Positions 13,780 to 26,989 of a DNA stretch of 64,000 nt are shown here, in pieces. The notes below the pieces were generated by a model that searched no databases, had not been told where the DNA came from, and saw only the letters and a list, made by a program, of their open reading frames with translations. Position 1 is the stretch's first letter; every line of letters begins with the position of its first letter. The DNA comes from Fulvia fulva (Eukaryota; Ascomycota; Dothideomycetes; Mycosphaerellales; Mycosphaerellaceae): the NCBI RefSeq assembly GCF_020509005.1, contig NC_063012.1, positions 6,386,001 to 6,450,000 of the forward strand, given 5' to 3'. The position numbers were made by a program, and so were the translations under genes.

Positions 13780-16700
13780 ACCGTTATAATTAAAGTAGAA
13801 GTAGTATAGTTCTTAGTAAAAGTACCTATTTAATAGTATAGCTAATCCTCTTCTTTACTTTTCTAGTCTAGCGACTGTCTACTACTACTACGGCATCGTA
13901 CTAGTCCTTAACTTCGCTATTAACTTCGGTAAGCGTAGGTTCGTACGTCTATAAAGGGAACGGGTCTTCGGCGGATAGTCATAGTAGGTCGGTATAGAAT
14001 ACGTAGTATATTCTTATACTCGTAGGTAGGTCGAGTTCGTAGACATCGGTCGCTACTTTCTTTATAATCGTGAAGGGGCCTACGTTCTTATAATTAAGCT
14101 TCTTCGCTAGTCGTTTAGTATAAATATTGCGTAAATTGAGCTAAACCTTGTCTCCTACCTTATATAACCGCGTAGGTCTCCGGCTATATTTCTAATAGTC
14201 GGCTTTAAGCTATACTTATATATACTTAAGCTAGTTAATATAATGTATATGTACACGGCTTATATAAGTTACGAAAGCCTCTATATCTTACTAGCTAATT
14301 TTCTACGTAGCTAGTAGTACGTCCGTACGGGTAGGTCTACTAAGAACTTCTATTCTTAGGTTTCTTCCTAAAGTTACAAAGAACGGTAATACGCCGGTAG
14401 TACTTTTTATATTGTTTAAAGCAAACTCCGCTATTAGTAGCTAGTCGTACTAGTTATCTTAGGCGTAATTAATATATATACGTAGGTACTACTCTATAAC
14501 TTAGTTCGTACGTTCGGACTAACTATCGGTCTAAGGGTACTATACCGTCGACATCTTATACTTAATACCTAGGCGTTCGTAAAGTGTCTTCTAGAAGCGA
14601 CTCACCTACTACGAGCCGCGGTCTAAGTAGATAGAGCGGAATAGGCCTTGATCCTTAATAACGTAGCGGATAATTATCTCTATAGCTATCTCGGGCTCTA
14701 TATCGACGACTAGTATAAGGTACTTACGCTTTGTAAGACGATATATCAAGGTAAGGATGTTGTTATACTTAACGCCCTCCGGGCTATAGCTATCTAGAAG
14801 TACTATAATATAGTCTAGGGCTACTTCCCTAAATATACCGTTAGGTATTAGGATTTGCTTAAGGTTGCCCTAGTACGTATTATAGAAAGCCTTAAATCTA
14901 GTATATATATAACAGTTCTTTATATATCGTACGATATTGGCCTATATACTAGGCTAATAGTACGTACGAGTCATTAGCTCGTATGTCTTCTCGCGCCCCG
15001 GGTAGCCGGCTATAGGGGCATTATAACAAGCGGCTATAAGTTCTTCGCGGACATTACTACTATTAGGTACGTAGAGGCGGCCTTAAATATAAATTAGGTC
15101 GTGCTCTAGTTCGTACTCGCTAAGATTAATATACGTATTCAATTTCTACGGTAGCCGACTATCGCTAGCTTATAGGCCTTTCTTAATTACTACTACGAGC
15201 TCGTCCTAATCGTAGGCGTTCTAGATCTCTTCCTTAATAGACGCCTCGTTCGCGTTAAGTACGGTAAGCGCGAGCTAATATTAGTCGCGAGCGTTCGTAT
15301 ACGTTATTATTACTAATACTCTAAGAGACTCCTATACTTTAGGGGTAAGGTTACGTTCCTTTAAGACCGTTTGTTATCTGTTCTTAATATCGTCTATTAC
15401 GTCTATATCCTAAGTACGGCGTATTAGGGTATTAGGCTTACCGCCTAGCTTACCTAGTTAGCATTCGATCTAGAAATCGAACCCGGACAAGAATTTACTC
15501 TATCGTACTTATCGGCGGTTTAGCTACTTAGTAGTTATAAAGTATTATAGACCGCGGTAATTAGATAACACCCTAGTCTTACTACCTATTAGCTCTAGCC
15601 GCTATTCCTTAAAAGCTCGAACGATAGCTATAAGCTCCTTATCGTAGATCTTATAGTTATACTTAGCTAGATCTATCTTCTACGAATAGTATATAACTAG
15701 GTAAAGCTGTCCGCCTTCTCCGATCTATAAAAGAACGCTACCGGTATATCTATTAGAGGCGTCGTATTTAATAACGTAAGGCTTGCTTAGGTCAAAGTAC
15801 TATAGTACTAGTTACTTCGTAAACTCCGCCTTAAGCCTATTAAAAGCTTACTAGCACTCTAGTGTCTAGTTCTAAGTATATTTCGTAGGTCGCTTTGACT
15901 TGTCCTTACTACCGACCCACTTCGTAAGAGTAGTTATAGGTAGTACGATGTTCGAGAAGCCTTCTATAAACCTTCGATAGAAGTTCGCGAGGCCGAGGAA
16001 GGAAAGGACGTCCTTTACGCTTCTAGGTGTCTCCTATTCGAGGATCGTCTTAATCTTCTTTAGGTCTATCTTAATACCTTCGGTAGTAATAATTAGACTA
16101 AGGTACTTGACTTCCTTCTAGAAAAACTTGCCCTTCGCGATGTCTAATAGTAGTTTAGTATGAATGAAGTAGTCTAGTACCTTAAGTATATGTTCTATAT
16201 ACTCCTCTCTTATACTACTAAAGACGATCGTATTATTAAGGTATACGGTAACGAAGTCGTTAAGATAAGGCCTTAGGGCTTTGTTAATATAGGCCTAGAA
16301 GACGCTAGGAGCGTTATATAATCCGAAGGGCACTACTAGGTACTTAAAGGTCCTATACCGTAAGGTAAATGTAGTCTTCTATTCGTCGCCTACTCGGATA
16401 CGTAGTTTATTAAGGGTAGTAACGATATCGAGTACGGTAAAGTATTAGTACCCGCTTATTTGCTATAGTGTCTCTCGAACCTACGGGATAGGGTATCGGT
16501 TCTTAATCGTAATAGCGTTAACTACTCTATAGTCTACGTAGACGCGTAGTCTACTACCTAGCTTTCTAATAATAATGACTAACGATATAATACGTAAAGT
16601 ACTTTCTCTAATTTTGCCTTTTGCCTTCAAGTCGTCGATATACTTCTTTACGACTTCGAGCTCCTATAGGCTTATTAGATATAGTCGAGCGAAAGGCAGC

Positions 16701-18497
16701 TTAGTACCTAGGTTAAAGTCGATAGCGAGGTCGTCTCCTTTACGATAAGGAGGTAAGGTATCGTCTCCTATACGTAGAATGAAGGCCTTACGTCGCGACT
16801 TAAATTTACGCGGAAGCGATATATCTAGGTCTACTTCGTCTTTACCTTTTATATATTGTTAGAAGTCGGACGCTACTATAGCGCTGAGCTATATACTAAC
16901 TTCTTCTATAGCCTCCTCCTTAGTTATAGGTAGCGCGTCGTTATTCTACTCCTAAATTAGGTAGCCTTCTTATAGTTATTAGCCCTCTTTAAGCTAATCT
17001 TCTAGACATTCTACGGCCTCTATAGTACTTATAGACGAGATGTTAATTCCTATGATTGCCGCTACGTCTCCGCGATCGGCACGCTATTACTACCGAGCTT
17101 GTTTTTCTAGTTAATAGCGTACCGTCGTTAGTATTCTTTCGTAATAGTCTCCGTAGTAAGACGTAAATATAACGGTGTTCGTCTAGTTCCCGAAGTCTAG
17201 TAGGTACTTCTATACCTACGGTATACTAAGAATAAAGTTATACTCAATGCCGGTAATAAAGTAGTTCAATTCTTCGACGTGACCGTTTAGGTCTAGAGTC
17301 GCTTTTATATACTCCGTAGCTTCGTTCTTCTTAGACGGGTCTACTATACCGATTCTAAATAGAGTAGGTAGCTTTATCCGATCATAATCCTTTATAAACT
17401 TCGTACTACAAAAGATCGACTATACGCCTAGATCTACTAGGCATCTAGTAGGCTTGCCTTTAACGGTACCGTATATAATAAGACGATTACTACGTAGCGG
17501 GATGTCGACTTTAATTACTCCGACCTTTATAGTCTCGATATCTATAACCTTAGGTATGTCTACCTCCGAAGTCTACCGCTATAGTAGGTTAACCTTTTTG
17601 TCTCGTTACTAGGGCATCGGCGTAGGTTCTAATATCCTTAGCGGGCCTTTGCCTAACGGATATATACTCGGTTTTTCTAACGTAAGGTGCTCGTAGATAT
17701 TCTTAGGAGGATCCTTACTAGGCGTAATGTTAGCTATAGTAATAATAGCTACACTCCGAACTATACGCCTTAGTCTAGAGTCGCCCCGTTTCCCTATTAT
17801 TAGGGTTCGAAGTCGATAAGGTTCTAGTCGACCGTAGTAGCTACTTTACCTCTAGTATTACCCTTACGGAACTAGAACTATCCGTAAGATTAGTACTACT
17901 AGTTATAGTCCGGGCTCTTATATACGTAGTAGAACGTCTTGTCCTTCTAGTACGCCGCTTTATCCTTCGTAAGCTTGCGATATATTAAGCTAGTACGCTT
18001 AGCGGCTACTATATCGTACTACTAGTATACCTTCTCGTCTATACGCTCGCTACGCGGCTTACCTATAGGTCCTCGACCGCCGCCGCCGCCTCTAGTACTA
18101 CCGGAGGAACCTAGTCGCGCGTTACCTTAGCTACCGGTCTGGCCTCCTCTACTTAGCTTCTTACCGGGTAGTTACTACTACTAGCGCGGTATATCGTCGA
18201 GGTCGATCTCAATATTACGGAGAGCATCTTCTATCTCGGTTAGGCTCCTAAACCGTATACCCGCGATCTTCGCGCGTAGACGTAGAATAATCTTCTTCTT
18301 AAGGTTCTCTATTAGTTCTTCGCGCCTGTCCTTAGTAGTATACTTCCTAAGGTAGTACGTATACTCGGAAAACTTCGTATAGAAGAGGTTAAACTTCTTA
18401 CCCTACTTCTATTCGAGTTTATAAAAGGCCTTACGGTAACGACGCTTCTCGAAGTAGTCGCTATACGATAAGTCGAGGATCTCGAGAGCCTTATTCT
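13780..18497 (-). mobile_element. Ty3/Gypsy gag-pol remnant (G2), RIP-degraded, minus strand
   Basis: Reading from 18.5 kb leftwards: a Gag C-terminal part with FNLFYTKFSEYTYYLRKY and a basic Gly/Arg-rich tail; an aspartic-protease region with LVDLGVQSIF (about 17.44 kb); a reverse transcriptase (about 16.9-16.0 kb); an RNase H region with [20 protein letters not shown] (about 15.65 kb); and an integrase ending in VGPFTIIKKVATDVYELDLP (about 14.05 kb). The catalytic box reads YLNN (about 16,215-16,240) where the family has YLDD; both Asp codons show TGA-to-TAA type change, as RIP predicts. Numerous TAG codons replace Trp and Gln. The Gag N-terminus is cut off by LINE fragment B2. Confidence 0.85.
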
Positions 18498-19366
18498 AAT
18501 GAATAGGTAGATAGATTTGTCATTCCCCTGTTCTAGGACCCTATCCGGCCTATATAGATATATATCTATTGTTATATATAAAGGGAAACCCGAATAGGTG
18601 AAAACCCTTCCCGCCCCCGACTACTCCTTATCTAGTTTAGCTTTCCCTCTAAACGTACGTAGTCTATGTCACTACCCCGTTAGCCCCCGCTCCTAGCCGG
18701 TCTCGTCGCGCTACGTCGTGTCCTCTCTTCCTATACTACTCCTACTAGGCGGTACTGTTCTAGCTAGCCCTTCTCTAGTATCTAGTTCGTAATACGCCGT
18801 AGGTCCTTAGCGTTATTAAGAAGTGCCCTAATCGTCCGGTTCCTCGCCTTTGCTATCTACTCCCCCCTTTCTAGCGACCACCTCGGATAGACGAGGAGTA
18901 CGTACCGTACGTTCTAGGAGCGATAGCCGTAGGGGTAGCTAGTATTCGTGTATCCTAGAACCTTCCTCTATAATAGGTACTCCTAGAGGCCGATGTGTTC
19001 GCTTCGTAGTTAGGTTGCTATACTACTCTATACCCTCGTAAGGCGGTAGTAGATAAGCTTCGGGAGGTACTTAACCGCGGATTTTGTAGCTAACTATTCC
19101 TTAGGTTATCCCGCTAGCTAAGGGCGTCTACTATGCCCTACAACCTAGTTGTTCTACCTCTCTTTCTATAGTTACTCTACAAACGATTTCCTACCTTCCT
19201 ATTATATTACTAGATATTCGTCCCTTACCCGGTAGTTCGGCTCGTTTCCGGGTTAAATACCCTTATACGCTAGTACTAATTCGCGGGCCCTTACGACTAT
19301 ACTAGCGATGACCTTCTATACTAGGTACTATGCCGACTTGCCTAAGTAGGAGGTCCGTAGTCCCTA
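18498..19366 (-). mobile_element. 5'-truncated LINE family B fragment (copy B2)
   Basis: This fragment is nearly identical to the first ~870 bp (3' end) of copy B1: it starts with GGTAGATAGATTTGTCATTCCCC and stops after GTCCGTAGTCCCTAG, where B1 continues but this copy switches to unrelated sequence. Compared with B1 it contains an extra insertion near 19,163-19,195 that B3 also carries. 5' truncation is the usual outcome of incomplete LINE reverse transcription. I found no clear target-site duplication. Confidence 0.82.
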
Positions 19367-22273
19367 GTAAGGAAGGAATCGTATTTAGTAAGCTAGCTAC
19401 GAGATAAGGTAACAAGTCTTAACCGCGCTTTCCTACTTATCTAGTACTACCGTATAGCCTCGTTTCGAGAGGTTAGCCCGGAGCAAAAGCTTCCTTCTAC
19501 GCCCTCCCTCCCTATTTATACCTTAAGCCAATATCTACCTCTATAGGCCTAAGCCCTTTAGTACTCTCTATTAACCGACATACGTATCCGTCCTCTCGGG
19601 CTATATAGACAGTATTAGCCGTCGCTACTAGTATATACTACGCCCTATGTTTTGACGCCCTTCGCGTTACCGTAGCCTATCTCTAGAAAGCGGCCGTCTA
19701 TACCTCGTATATTTGCTCGGGGTACACACTACGCCGGGTAGCGTACTCCTTACGTTTCTACCTACTAACTAATATAAAGTTCCTTATCGCCCTGCCCTCG
19801 ATCCTCCCCGATTACAGAACTAATCTACTTATATTATACGTCTTTTCCCCGTCCTAATAGCCGTCTTTTCCTTACTTAGGCTATCGTCTTTTCCTCGTTA
19901 TAATCTACTATATTAGACTAGGTACGTTATGTAGCGGGATAGGTAGTGCCTTAGGTAAAACCCTCGTTCCTATACCGGGTGTTTAATAGGCCCTTATAGG
20001 CTTCGTCGCGTGTCTACCTACCTACCGTATTGCCCGCTAGTAAACACTAGATTGTTTCGTAGTCCGCTCGACGCCGTTATATAGTCCGCTTAGTTGTTAT
20101 TCTATAGTCCGCTTGTCTAATATTCGTCGCTTAGCCCGCTTAGTTTACGGTCTCCGGAGGTGAAAATTCTATACTTATACTAGAGGTGTCCTATCGAGCG
20201 TATAGGCCACGGTTCCGCGCCCTTCTTATACGTAGAAAGAAGAGGGACTCGCTCCCGACACGAGTATACGCTCGTCGGATAGTTTTTATACCCGTTTTAC
20301 TAGTAGTCCTCTATTCGCCGCGGCTTCGCCTACGTTACGCGCCCGTCGCGCCTACGACGCTCTAGCGTAAGAATACTTAGCTCTCTCGTAGCTAGACGAG
20401 AGGTTCGTAGCCGACACTACGTATAGGTGATTCTCGTCGTCGACCGCCTTATTCTAATACTTAATAGTAGGCTTATAAGGTCGAATACGGCCGAGAGCGT
20501 TCGTACCTACTAGGCCGTAGAATATAATATATAATTCGGTATCCGATCGATTAGGTTATATAAGTAGGTACTCGCTAACCTTCTTACGCTACTTAATATA
20601 GCTAACCTTGTCTTCCTTTAGGTCGGCGTAGAAGACAGGTAGAACCTTAATAGGGTTCTTCTAAGGTATATTAATAGACTTTATAGGCTACGTACCTAGA
20701 GTTAGGGTAGGGGTAAAAGGAGCGCGTATAGATTAGGCGAATTATTAGCGTCGCCGAACCTACCGAGACCCCCTAACATAAACTAGTATAGAGTCGATAT
20801 ACGTATATTACGGATACTATCGTCGTAAGCGGTCTCGAAGTTATTAATACCTATAAATTCGACTTCTTACCTACGCCCGCCTAGGGCGCTAGCCGTACGT
20901 TATAGTAGCGTAGTTCCGAGCCCTCGTAGTAGGACTTTCTCTATATAAGTATTGACGCGAACACCTAGAGTATTTCCTACGTCCTTCTTTCGTAAATCTA
21001 GGAGGGCGCGTAGCTTAGAGGGCTAGCGAGCTAGTATCGTTAGTCTCTCCGGCTATTACTATTACTTCTAAAGTACTTCGAGCTCCTTAATACGCTACTT
21101 TAGACTCTCGACTAACCTACGCTAAGTGTTATTATCCTCTTATAGGCTCTCGATTTCTACTATAGCATCTTCCGTATCGCCGTCCTTAGTCTATACCTTA
21201 GCTTCTAGTTCTTAAATTCGCCTATCCTTTTCCTCGTTCTAAACGGTTAGACCTTTAATAATGCCCGCCGCTTCTTTCGAGTCCTCCTTTTCTTACTAAA
21301 GGGCTACCTCGAGGTTGACTTTCTTACCCGTTAGGTTAATAACTCGGTCGTAAGAGTTCTTAAGTAAGGCCTTACTATAAGTATATATCTATATCCTAAA
21401 GTCGAGGACATTAAGCTAAGCTTTAGGTCTCTTCTTGACTAACGCCGCTAACTCTTCGTAGGTATATAGCTTGAATACTTATAGATCGTATCGGAACTAA
21501 GCGCCTTTACTATCTTCTATAGGATCTAGGGGCATAGTATACGATAGGTCGAGCGGCGTGTACTAGCCTCCCTACCTATCTACTCTTAACGATGTACCCT
21601 ATCCTCTATCTTATTAGTAAATACGCTCACGCCGGTCGTACTTAGTCTTAAGAGTCGTATACGTAATTTCCGTCTTCTACTATTAACCCGCCGTCGCTTA
21701 TCGTATCTAGTAGGTCTAATCTTAGCTATCGACTATAGTCTAACTTCTATTATTCTATTAGGTCTACTACGGTTACGGTTCGTAATTATCGGTAGCTATA
21801 GTCGCGGCTGTCTCGAATCCTCGACGGTTCGGCGGATATTAATATTAATCCTACGTATCTCGACGAACTCCTACGAAAGTGTCTACGACTAACTATATCG
21901 TATCCTCCTCTTCTATACACTTCCTACGTATATAGGACACCCGATTATACTACTATAATCTATCTCGAACTCGGGGTCTTATTCGCTAACTCCTAGTAAA
22001 GTGTCGTAAACCGGTCGGTAATATCGCCGATAATACGCGTACTTACTATAGAGGGATTTAGAGTAGTAGAACTTAATAATACGGGTCTAGGCTACTCTCG
22101 GTAGGTAAAAGGATATCCTAGCTAAGTAATCGAATAAGTTCTACGGAGAAGAGAAGTTCTAGCTAAGGCGCGTATCGAAGATAAGCGCGACGTTTACCGA
22201 GCCGAGGCGTTACGTTATATTTACGAAGTTACGTAACCCGAAGGCCGTAGGCCGTAGGGCTATACCGTAATAT
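19367..22273 (-). mobile_element. RIP-degraded retroelement remnant with coiled-coil Gag-like protein
   Basis: On the minus strand a protein begins near 21,535 (MPLDPIEDSKGA...), continues through KLYTYEELAALVKKRPKA and GKKVNLEVAL, then a heptad-rich coiled coil (about 21.3-21.05 kb), and a basic region ending near 20.15 kb; TAG codons and at least one apparent frame change break it. The layout (coiled coil followed by a folded domain) fits a retrotransposon Gag or ORF1 protein, but I could not assign the clade. The left part (19,367-20,140) has no coding signal and contains several TAGTCCGCTT-like repeats at about 20,060-20,150. The right end is cut by the family A LINE. Confidence 0.5.
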
Positions 22274-25200
22274 ATACGACGACATTACTATCGTATAGTA
22301 TAACGTAAACAAAAGTAGGGACAAGGTCTAGCGCTACTTCTATAAGAGCTAGACCCGCTACGGTACTACGTTATTACGGTATAGGAACTATAGATCAACC
22401 CCTACGTAGGACTCCTAGCTACTTATAACGACCGGAGATACTATGCCGTAATCGCGGGCTAACGAGGCGTTATCCCGAGGATATATATATATACGTAAGT
22501 AAGACTAAAGACCTTAAGTCGTAGAAGGTTATACTACCGTAGTAGGGTAACCTAGGAGACATAATATCAATTCAGATCGATACGATATAAGGCTCTATCT
22601 AGATCTATAACGTTTATAACCCGCTACCGCGGGGTCGGACGAGTAGGGAACTAGGAACCCTTACCTACCTAGAGCGGACCCTAAGCTAGGACACGAAGAA
22701 AGTACTCCTCGGCGACTTTAACCTCTACTACCTATAGTAGGGACTCGAATTCACTCCCCCGTACGCGTTTCTAGGGGGAAAGCTACTAGATATAACTATA
22801 CGCTACGGAATAGCCTTAGTAATACTAAAGGGAATAGAGACGTAGAAGGCCCGTATAAGTATAAGTATAATCGACCTATACTTTCTATTACGAGAACTTA
22901 AAGAGAGACTAGTCTAATGCCGACCGAACTACGCGCTAGAAGCCTCCTTAGACTATATCCCTATTTAAACGACGCTAGGGGTGAAGGCGATAGAGGAGCT
23001 AGTAAGCAAACTACGCCGTAACTAGAAGAAGGCACGCTAGGACGATATAAGAGGCTTCCTAATAGCGAACCTACTATAGTATAGAGAACTCGAGACGATA
23101 GCTTAGCTAGATCAAGTAGCGGAATAGATTACCTCGGTTATATAGTAAGTAGCGGAATAATATACGCCGTTACTCCGGCCCTTAACGTAGTAGAAGGCCT
23201 TCTAGACCCCTAAATACTCTACGAAGGTAAAGGAGGCTAGAAGGGCAAGGCGATAGTAGACGAAGGAGCATACCTAAGAGACGTAAGAGCAATACTATCG
23301 CGCGATATAAGAGAAGAAGGTATAGATAAGACGCGATAAGCTATAGGACTAGAGAGCGACGATCGGGCTCGTTATAGAAAACCCGGAATAGATATAGAGA
23401 CTTACTAACTAGGCACGACTACCTAAAGAGTAACAAACTCCTTACTTCCCTCTAATCGTAGACCGCGAAGGGATTGCCTAGGCTACGCCCCGGGGCAAGG
23501 CAAAAGTATTAGCCGACTATTTCTTTTCGACGTAAGTAGAGGTAGACCTTACGGATATCGACCCGAGTATATACCCGGAACCCCTAGATATAGATTAGGC
23601 AGTTAGCTCTAATATAGTAACAGGAGTTATAAGTAAGCTAAAAGGACGGAAAGCCCTAGGCCTAGACAGGATACTAAACATACTACTAAAAGAGTATAGA
23701 GAAGAGATCGCGCCGAGCCTAGCAAACCTGTTTACCGCGTGCCTACGGCTAGGGTATCACCCGAAGCCGTATAGAGAGTCTATGACAGTAGTGCTACGTA
23801 AGCTATAGAAGGAGGACTATACTTAGCCCAAGTCGTATAGACTAATCGTACTTCTAAATACGATAGGGAAGGTCCTAGAAAAGATAGTAGCCTAGAGACT
23901 TACGTAGCTAGCCGAGGGCAACTACGTACTCCTAGTAATACAGATGAGGGGAAGAAGCTAGCGATCGATACTAATAGTAATAGAGCTAATTACGGAGTAA
24001 ATTTAGACTCTCTAGTACTACGGTAGGAACCGAGCGGCGTCCTTACTATCCCTCGATATCGTAGGAGCCTTCGATAACGTCTTATACTAAAGGCTAATAC
24101 ATATCGTATAATAGAAAGGCATCCCCTAGTAGGTAACGAAGTTCGTCTACTCCTTTCTCTAGGAACGGACGATATACCTAGTCCTAGGGAGGTATACGTC
24201 CGACCCGGTAAAGGTAGAGGCTAGAATACCTTAGGGATCTACTCTCTCCCCTATCCTATTTCTAATATTTATGTCTAATCTAATCCCCCTACTCACCTCT
24301 CCGTAAACCTTAGTATCGGGATTCGTAGACGACATAAACATTCTAGCCTAGTTAGACTCGATAGAGGAGAACTGTCGCCTCCTTAAAGATAGGCATAAGA
24401 AATGCGAGGAGTAGGTAAAGAAGTATAGTGCCCGGTTCGCCCCTAAAAAGTACTAACTTATACACTTTAGTAAAGCGAGAACATACTATAATATAAAGGC
24501 GGCGGTAAGAATCTAAGGCTATAAGACTAAGCTATTAGCGGAGCTACGAGTACTAGGGATCTAGCTCGACCCGAAGCTAAGCTAGAATATATAGATTAAG
24601 AAAGCCTAGAGTCGAGCGTAAGTTAACGAAGCCTCGATAAAGAGGCTTACGGCGTCTATATAGGGAGTAATATTCGATAAGGTAAGAGTAATATAAGAGG
24701 CGATCGTTAGACTAGCTATATTATACGGGGCATAGATTTAGGGAATAGGAGGCGTAGGTAAGCCGATCCCGAAACGGATAGAGCAACCCCTAAATAGGAT
24801 ATAGGTAGGTTACCTACGTAGGATACTAGGCGTATATAAGACAACGTTAATAAGGACGGTAGAAATAGAGACAGGAATACTACTAATCGGCTAATATATC
24901 CGGGGAATAAGAATTTAATACGCGGCAAAGACGTTAGATTACCTAGTATAAACTACGATCTAGGAGGTAAAGAATAAGATAGAAAGCCGCTACCGGAGAG
25001 GGGCCGGACATAGGATAAGCTAAAAAGAGGATGACCTTACTACCTTTACGGCCGTATAGATAAGCACCGAATAGCTAGTACGAAAAGAGGAGGAGCGTAG
25101 GACTCGCTAGGCCGGCGGGAGCAAGGCTAAGACCTAAAGTCTAGCGGAATAGATAGCGAGCTACCTATAGGAGTAGGACTAGAAAAGGAAGCCCCCTAAG

Positions 25201-25813
25201 ATAATAGGCCCGATAGTACTCCGAGCCTTCTAGAGACATAATTACTAGCTATATAGGGACCTAATAAGGGCCGAAGCAAGTATAGCGATCCAAATCAGGT
25301 CCGAACATATTAGATTAAGGGCCTACCTATTTAGGAGACGCGTACTAGACATCTAAAGCCTAGCCTACTAGTATAGCTACCTATCGTAAAACCTAGAATA
25401 TATACTACTACGATGCCCGTAGTAGGCGAGAGGTAGGGGAAATTAGAGGTACTAAGCGGGAAGGAGAGACTATAAGTCAATTATTAGGGATAAAGGCAAT
25501 ATTCGCCGAATCTCTCGGTAGATACTATAGTAGGGATACCTCTAGTAGTTCAGCCTCGCTAGCGAGACGGAGGAGTAGATAGATAAGAGGCGGAAGCTAA
25601 GGGGGTTATAGATAGGGTAGTTATTAGGGCAGGCCTATAACACTAGCGTACCCTTAATAAGGGAAATCTAAGACGACAACTAGGGGGAAAAGATAGGCGG
25701 GAAGGAGGAGGGGTTTTTACTAATACGGTTTCCCCTCTATAAATACAAAAACAAGATAGTATAGCTATATAGGCCAAAGGGCACTATAACAGCTTAATAA
25801 AATATCTATCTAT
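22274..25813 (+). mobile_element. 5'-truncated Tad1-like LINE family A, plus strand
   Basis: This copy starts within the endonuclease region (shared block ATACGACGACATTACTATCG, about 22,276) and ends in the family A 3' tail with (TATC)n at about 25,800-25,815. It encodes the endonuclease (about 22.3-23.0 kb), and a reverse transcriptase with catalytic box FVDD intact at 24,322-24,333, followed by INILA and EENCRLLKDRH. The C-terminal part (about 24.7-25.5 kb) includes the Cys/His-type motif region before the tail. ORF1 is absent. TAG codons interrupt the frame. It was probably inserted into the Gypsy element whose protease-RT linker lies immediately to the right. Confidence 0.85.
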
Positions 25814-26371
25814 CTATATACGCGGATAGCGGGTCTCGCGCGACTTACTTATTAAGATTTTCTTTCGGGTTAAACATCTATATTATATATACTTTATAGC
25901 CCTTTCTCCGGCTTATACGCCGAAGTGATTCTATATTAATAGGCTTGATATCGATCTCCGGCTCAGTCTCGACCTTTAGTTCTTTCTTCGTTCGACGCGC
26001 TAGGCGCTTAAGTGTTTTAACCCCCTCGGTGGGTAGTAGCTAGCGGACGTAATAAGACGGTTCTAGTTTATCGTAGGTGTCGACGGTATGTCGTATTACT
26101 ACCTTCGTTATGTACGTCTCCTATACTAGTATAGGTTCGTCTTTATCCTCTACGTAGGGTTTGACGTAATTAGATAGAGCTTAAGGTTACGAACTCTCTA
26201 GTACTAGTATCTCGGTCTAAAGAACGCCTCTTAGTATAATACCCTTATCGTTAATAGACTATACGTATACTAGTTCAGTTCCGAGTATATAGTTCTGTCG
26301 ATAGAATAGTAAGAATAGGGTTATAGTTCCTAACGTATAGTAGAACGTAGGTTAATACTCGTCGTACTAGG
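25814..26371 (-). mobile_element. Ty3/Gypsy remnant (G3), protease-RT linker part
   Basis: On the minus strand this is continuous with 32,660 onwards once the 6.3-kb chromovirus is removed: the protease C-terminus LGRPW is joined to YDEY and PTFYYTLGTITL. The protein then runs through ILGTELVYV, RGVL and LARRTKKELKVE to SLRRISRRKGYKVY, which matches the region between protease and reverse transcriptase in Gypsy pol polyproteins. It is then broken by the LINE A copy at 25.81 kb. The expected reverse transcriptase was not found to the left of that LINE, so sequence has probably been lost. Confidence 0.7.
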
Positions 26372-26890
26372 TGTTATAGTCTCCCTATAGAGTATATAGA
26401 AGGTAGGGACAGAAGAGCCTTAGAGTACTTAGAAGTCGTTAAGAAGTGAAAGTCTAGCTTAGTATATAAGCGCTAAGAATTATATACCCCGTAATATTTA
26501 CTACGGGACCTAGCCCTCCAAATTTACTACTCTACTAACCCTTAATAGATTTACTTCGGCTCGTAACTATATAACTTATAGTACTCCCGCGAGTACCCGC
26601 GACTACGCTAGACCCTAGAAGAAGCACGTAGAAGACTCGGAACGTAGGGTAGGTTAGAATAAGGTTTTGAGCAAAGCTACTAAGCGCGGCTTTATACGGG
26701 TTAGCCCTATTAATACGGGGACATATACTCGCGAGGGTCGCGTATAAGTATCTAGCCTTCCCTAGGCCTCTCTTACTTTCTTCGTCTTTAGTTTTATATA
26801 GCAATTATACTATACCCTTTATATCTATACTTCGTACCTATATTCTCGCTTTTACTCTTATATCTTATAGGCTAGGCTCTCGCCCTAATA
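26372..26890 (+). repeat. 5' LTR of chromovirus G1
   Basis: 519 bp, beginning TGTTATAGTC and ending GCCCTAATA (original CA end converted to TA). Nearly identical to the 3' LTR and, inverted, to the solo LTR at 3.4-3.9 kb. Confidence 0.93.
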
Positions 26891-26989
26891 TTACGAAAGA
26901 CTAACAAACCGTCAACTACTCGAGTTATCCTTATAGGTGACTATACTACCGATAGAGGTGTCAACCTCGATAACTAAGACACTCTATTC

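Noticed and set aside
24716..24928. 70-residue hydrophobic frame, with a counterpart at 42,138-42,350
   Set aside because: Antisense shadow of the C-terminal region of LINE A ORF2 in both copies.
22255..25825. TATATACG shared at both ends of the plus-strand LINE A as target duplication
   Set aside because: Only 8 bp in a TA-rich context and overlapping the tail repeats; too weak to claim.
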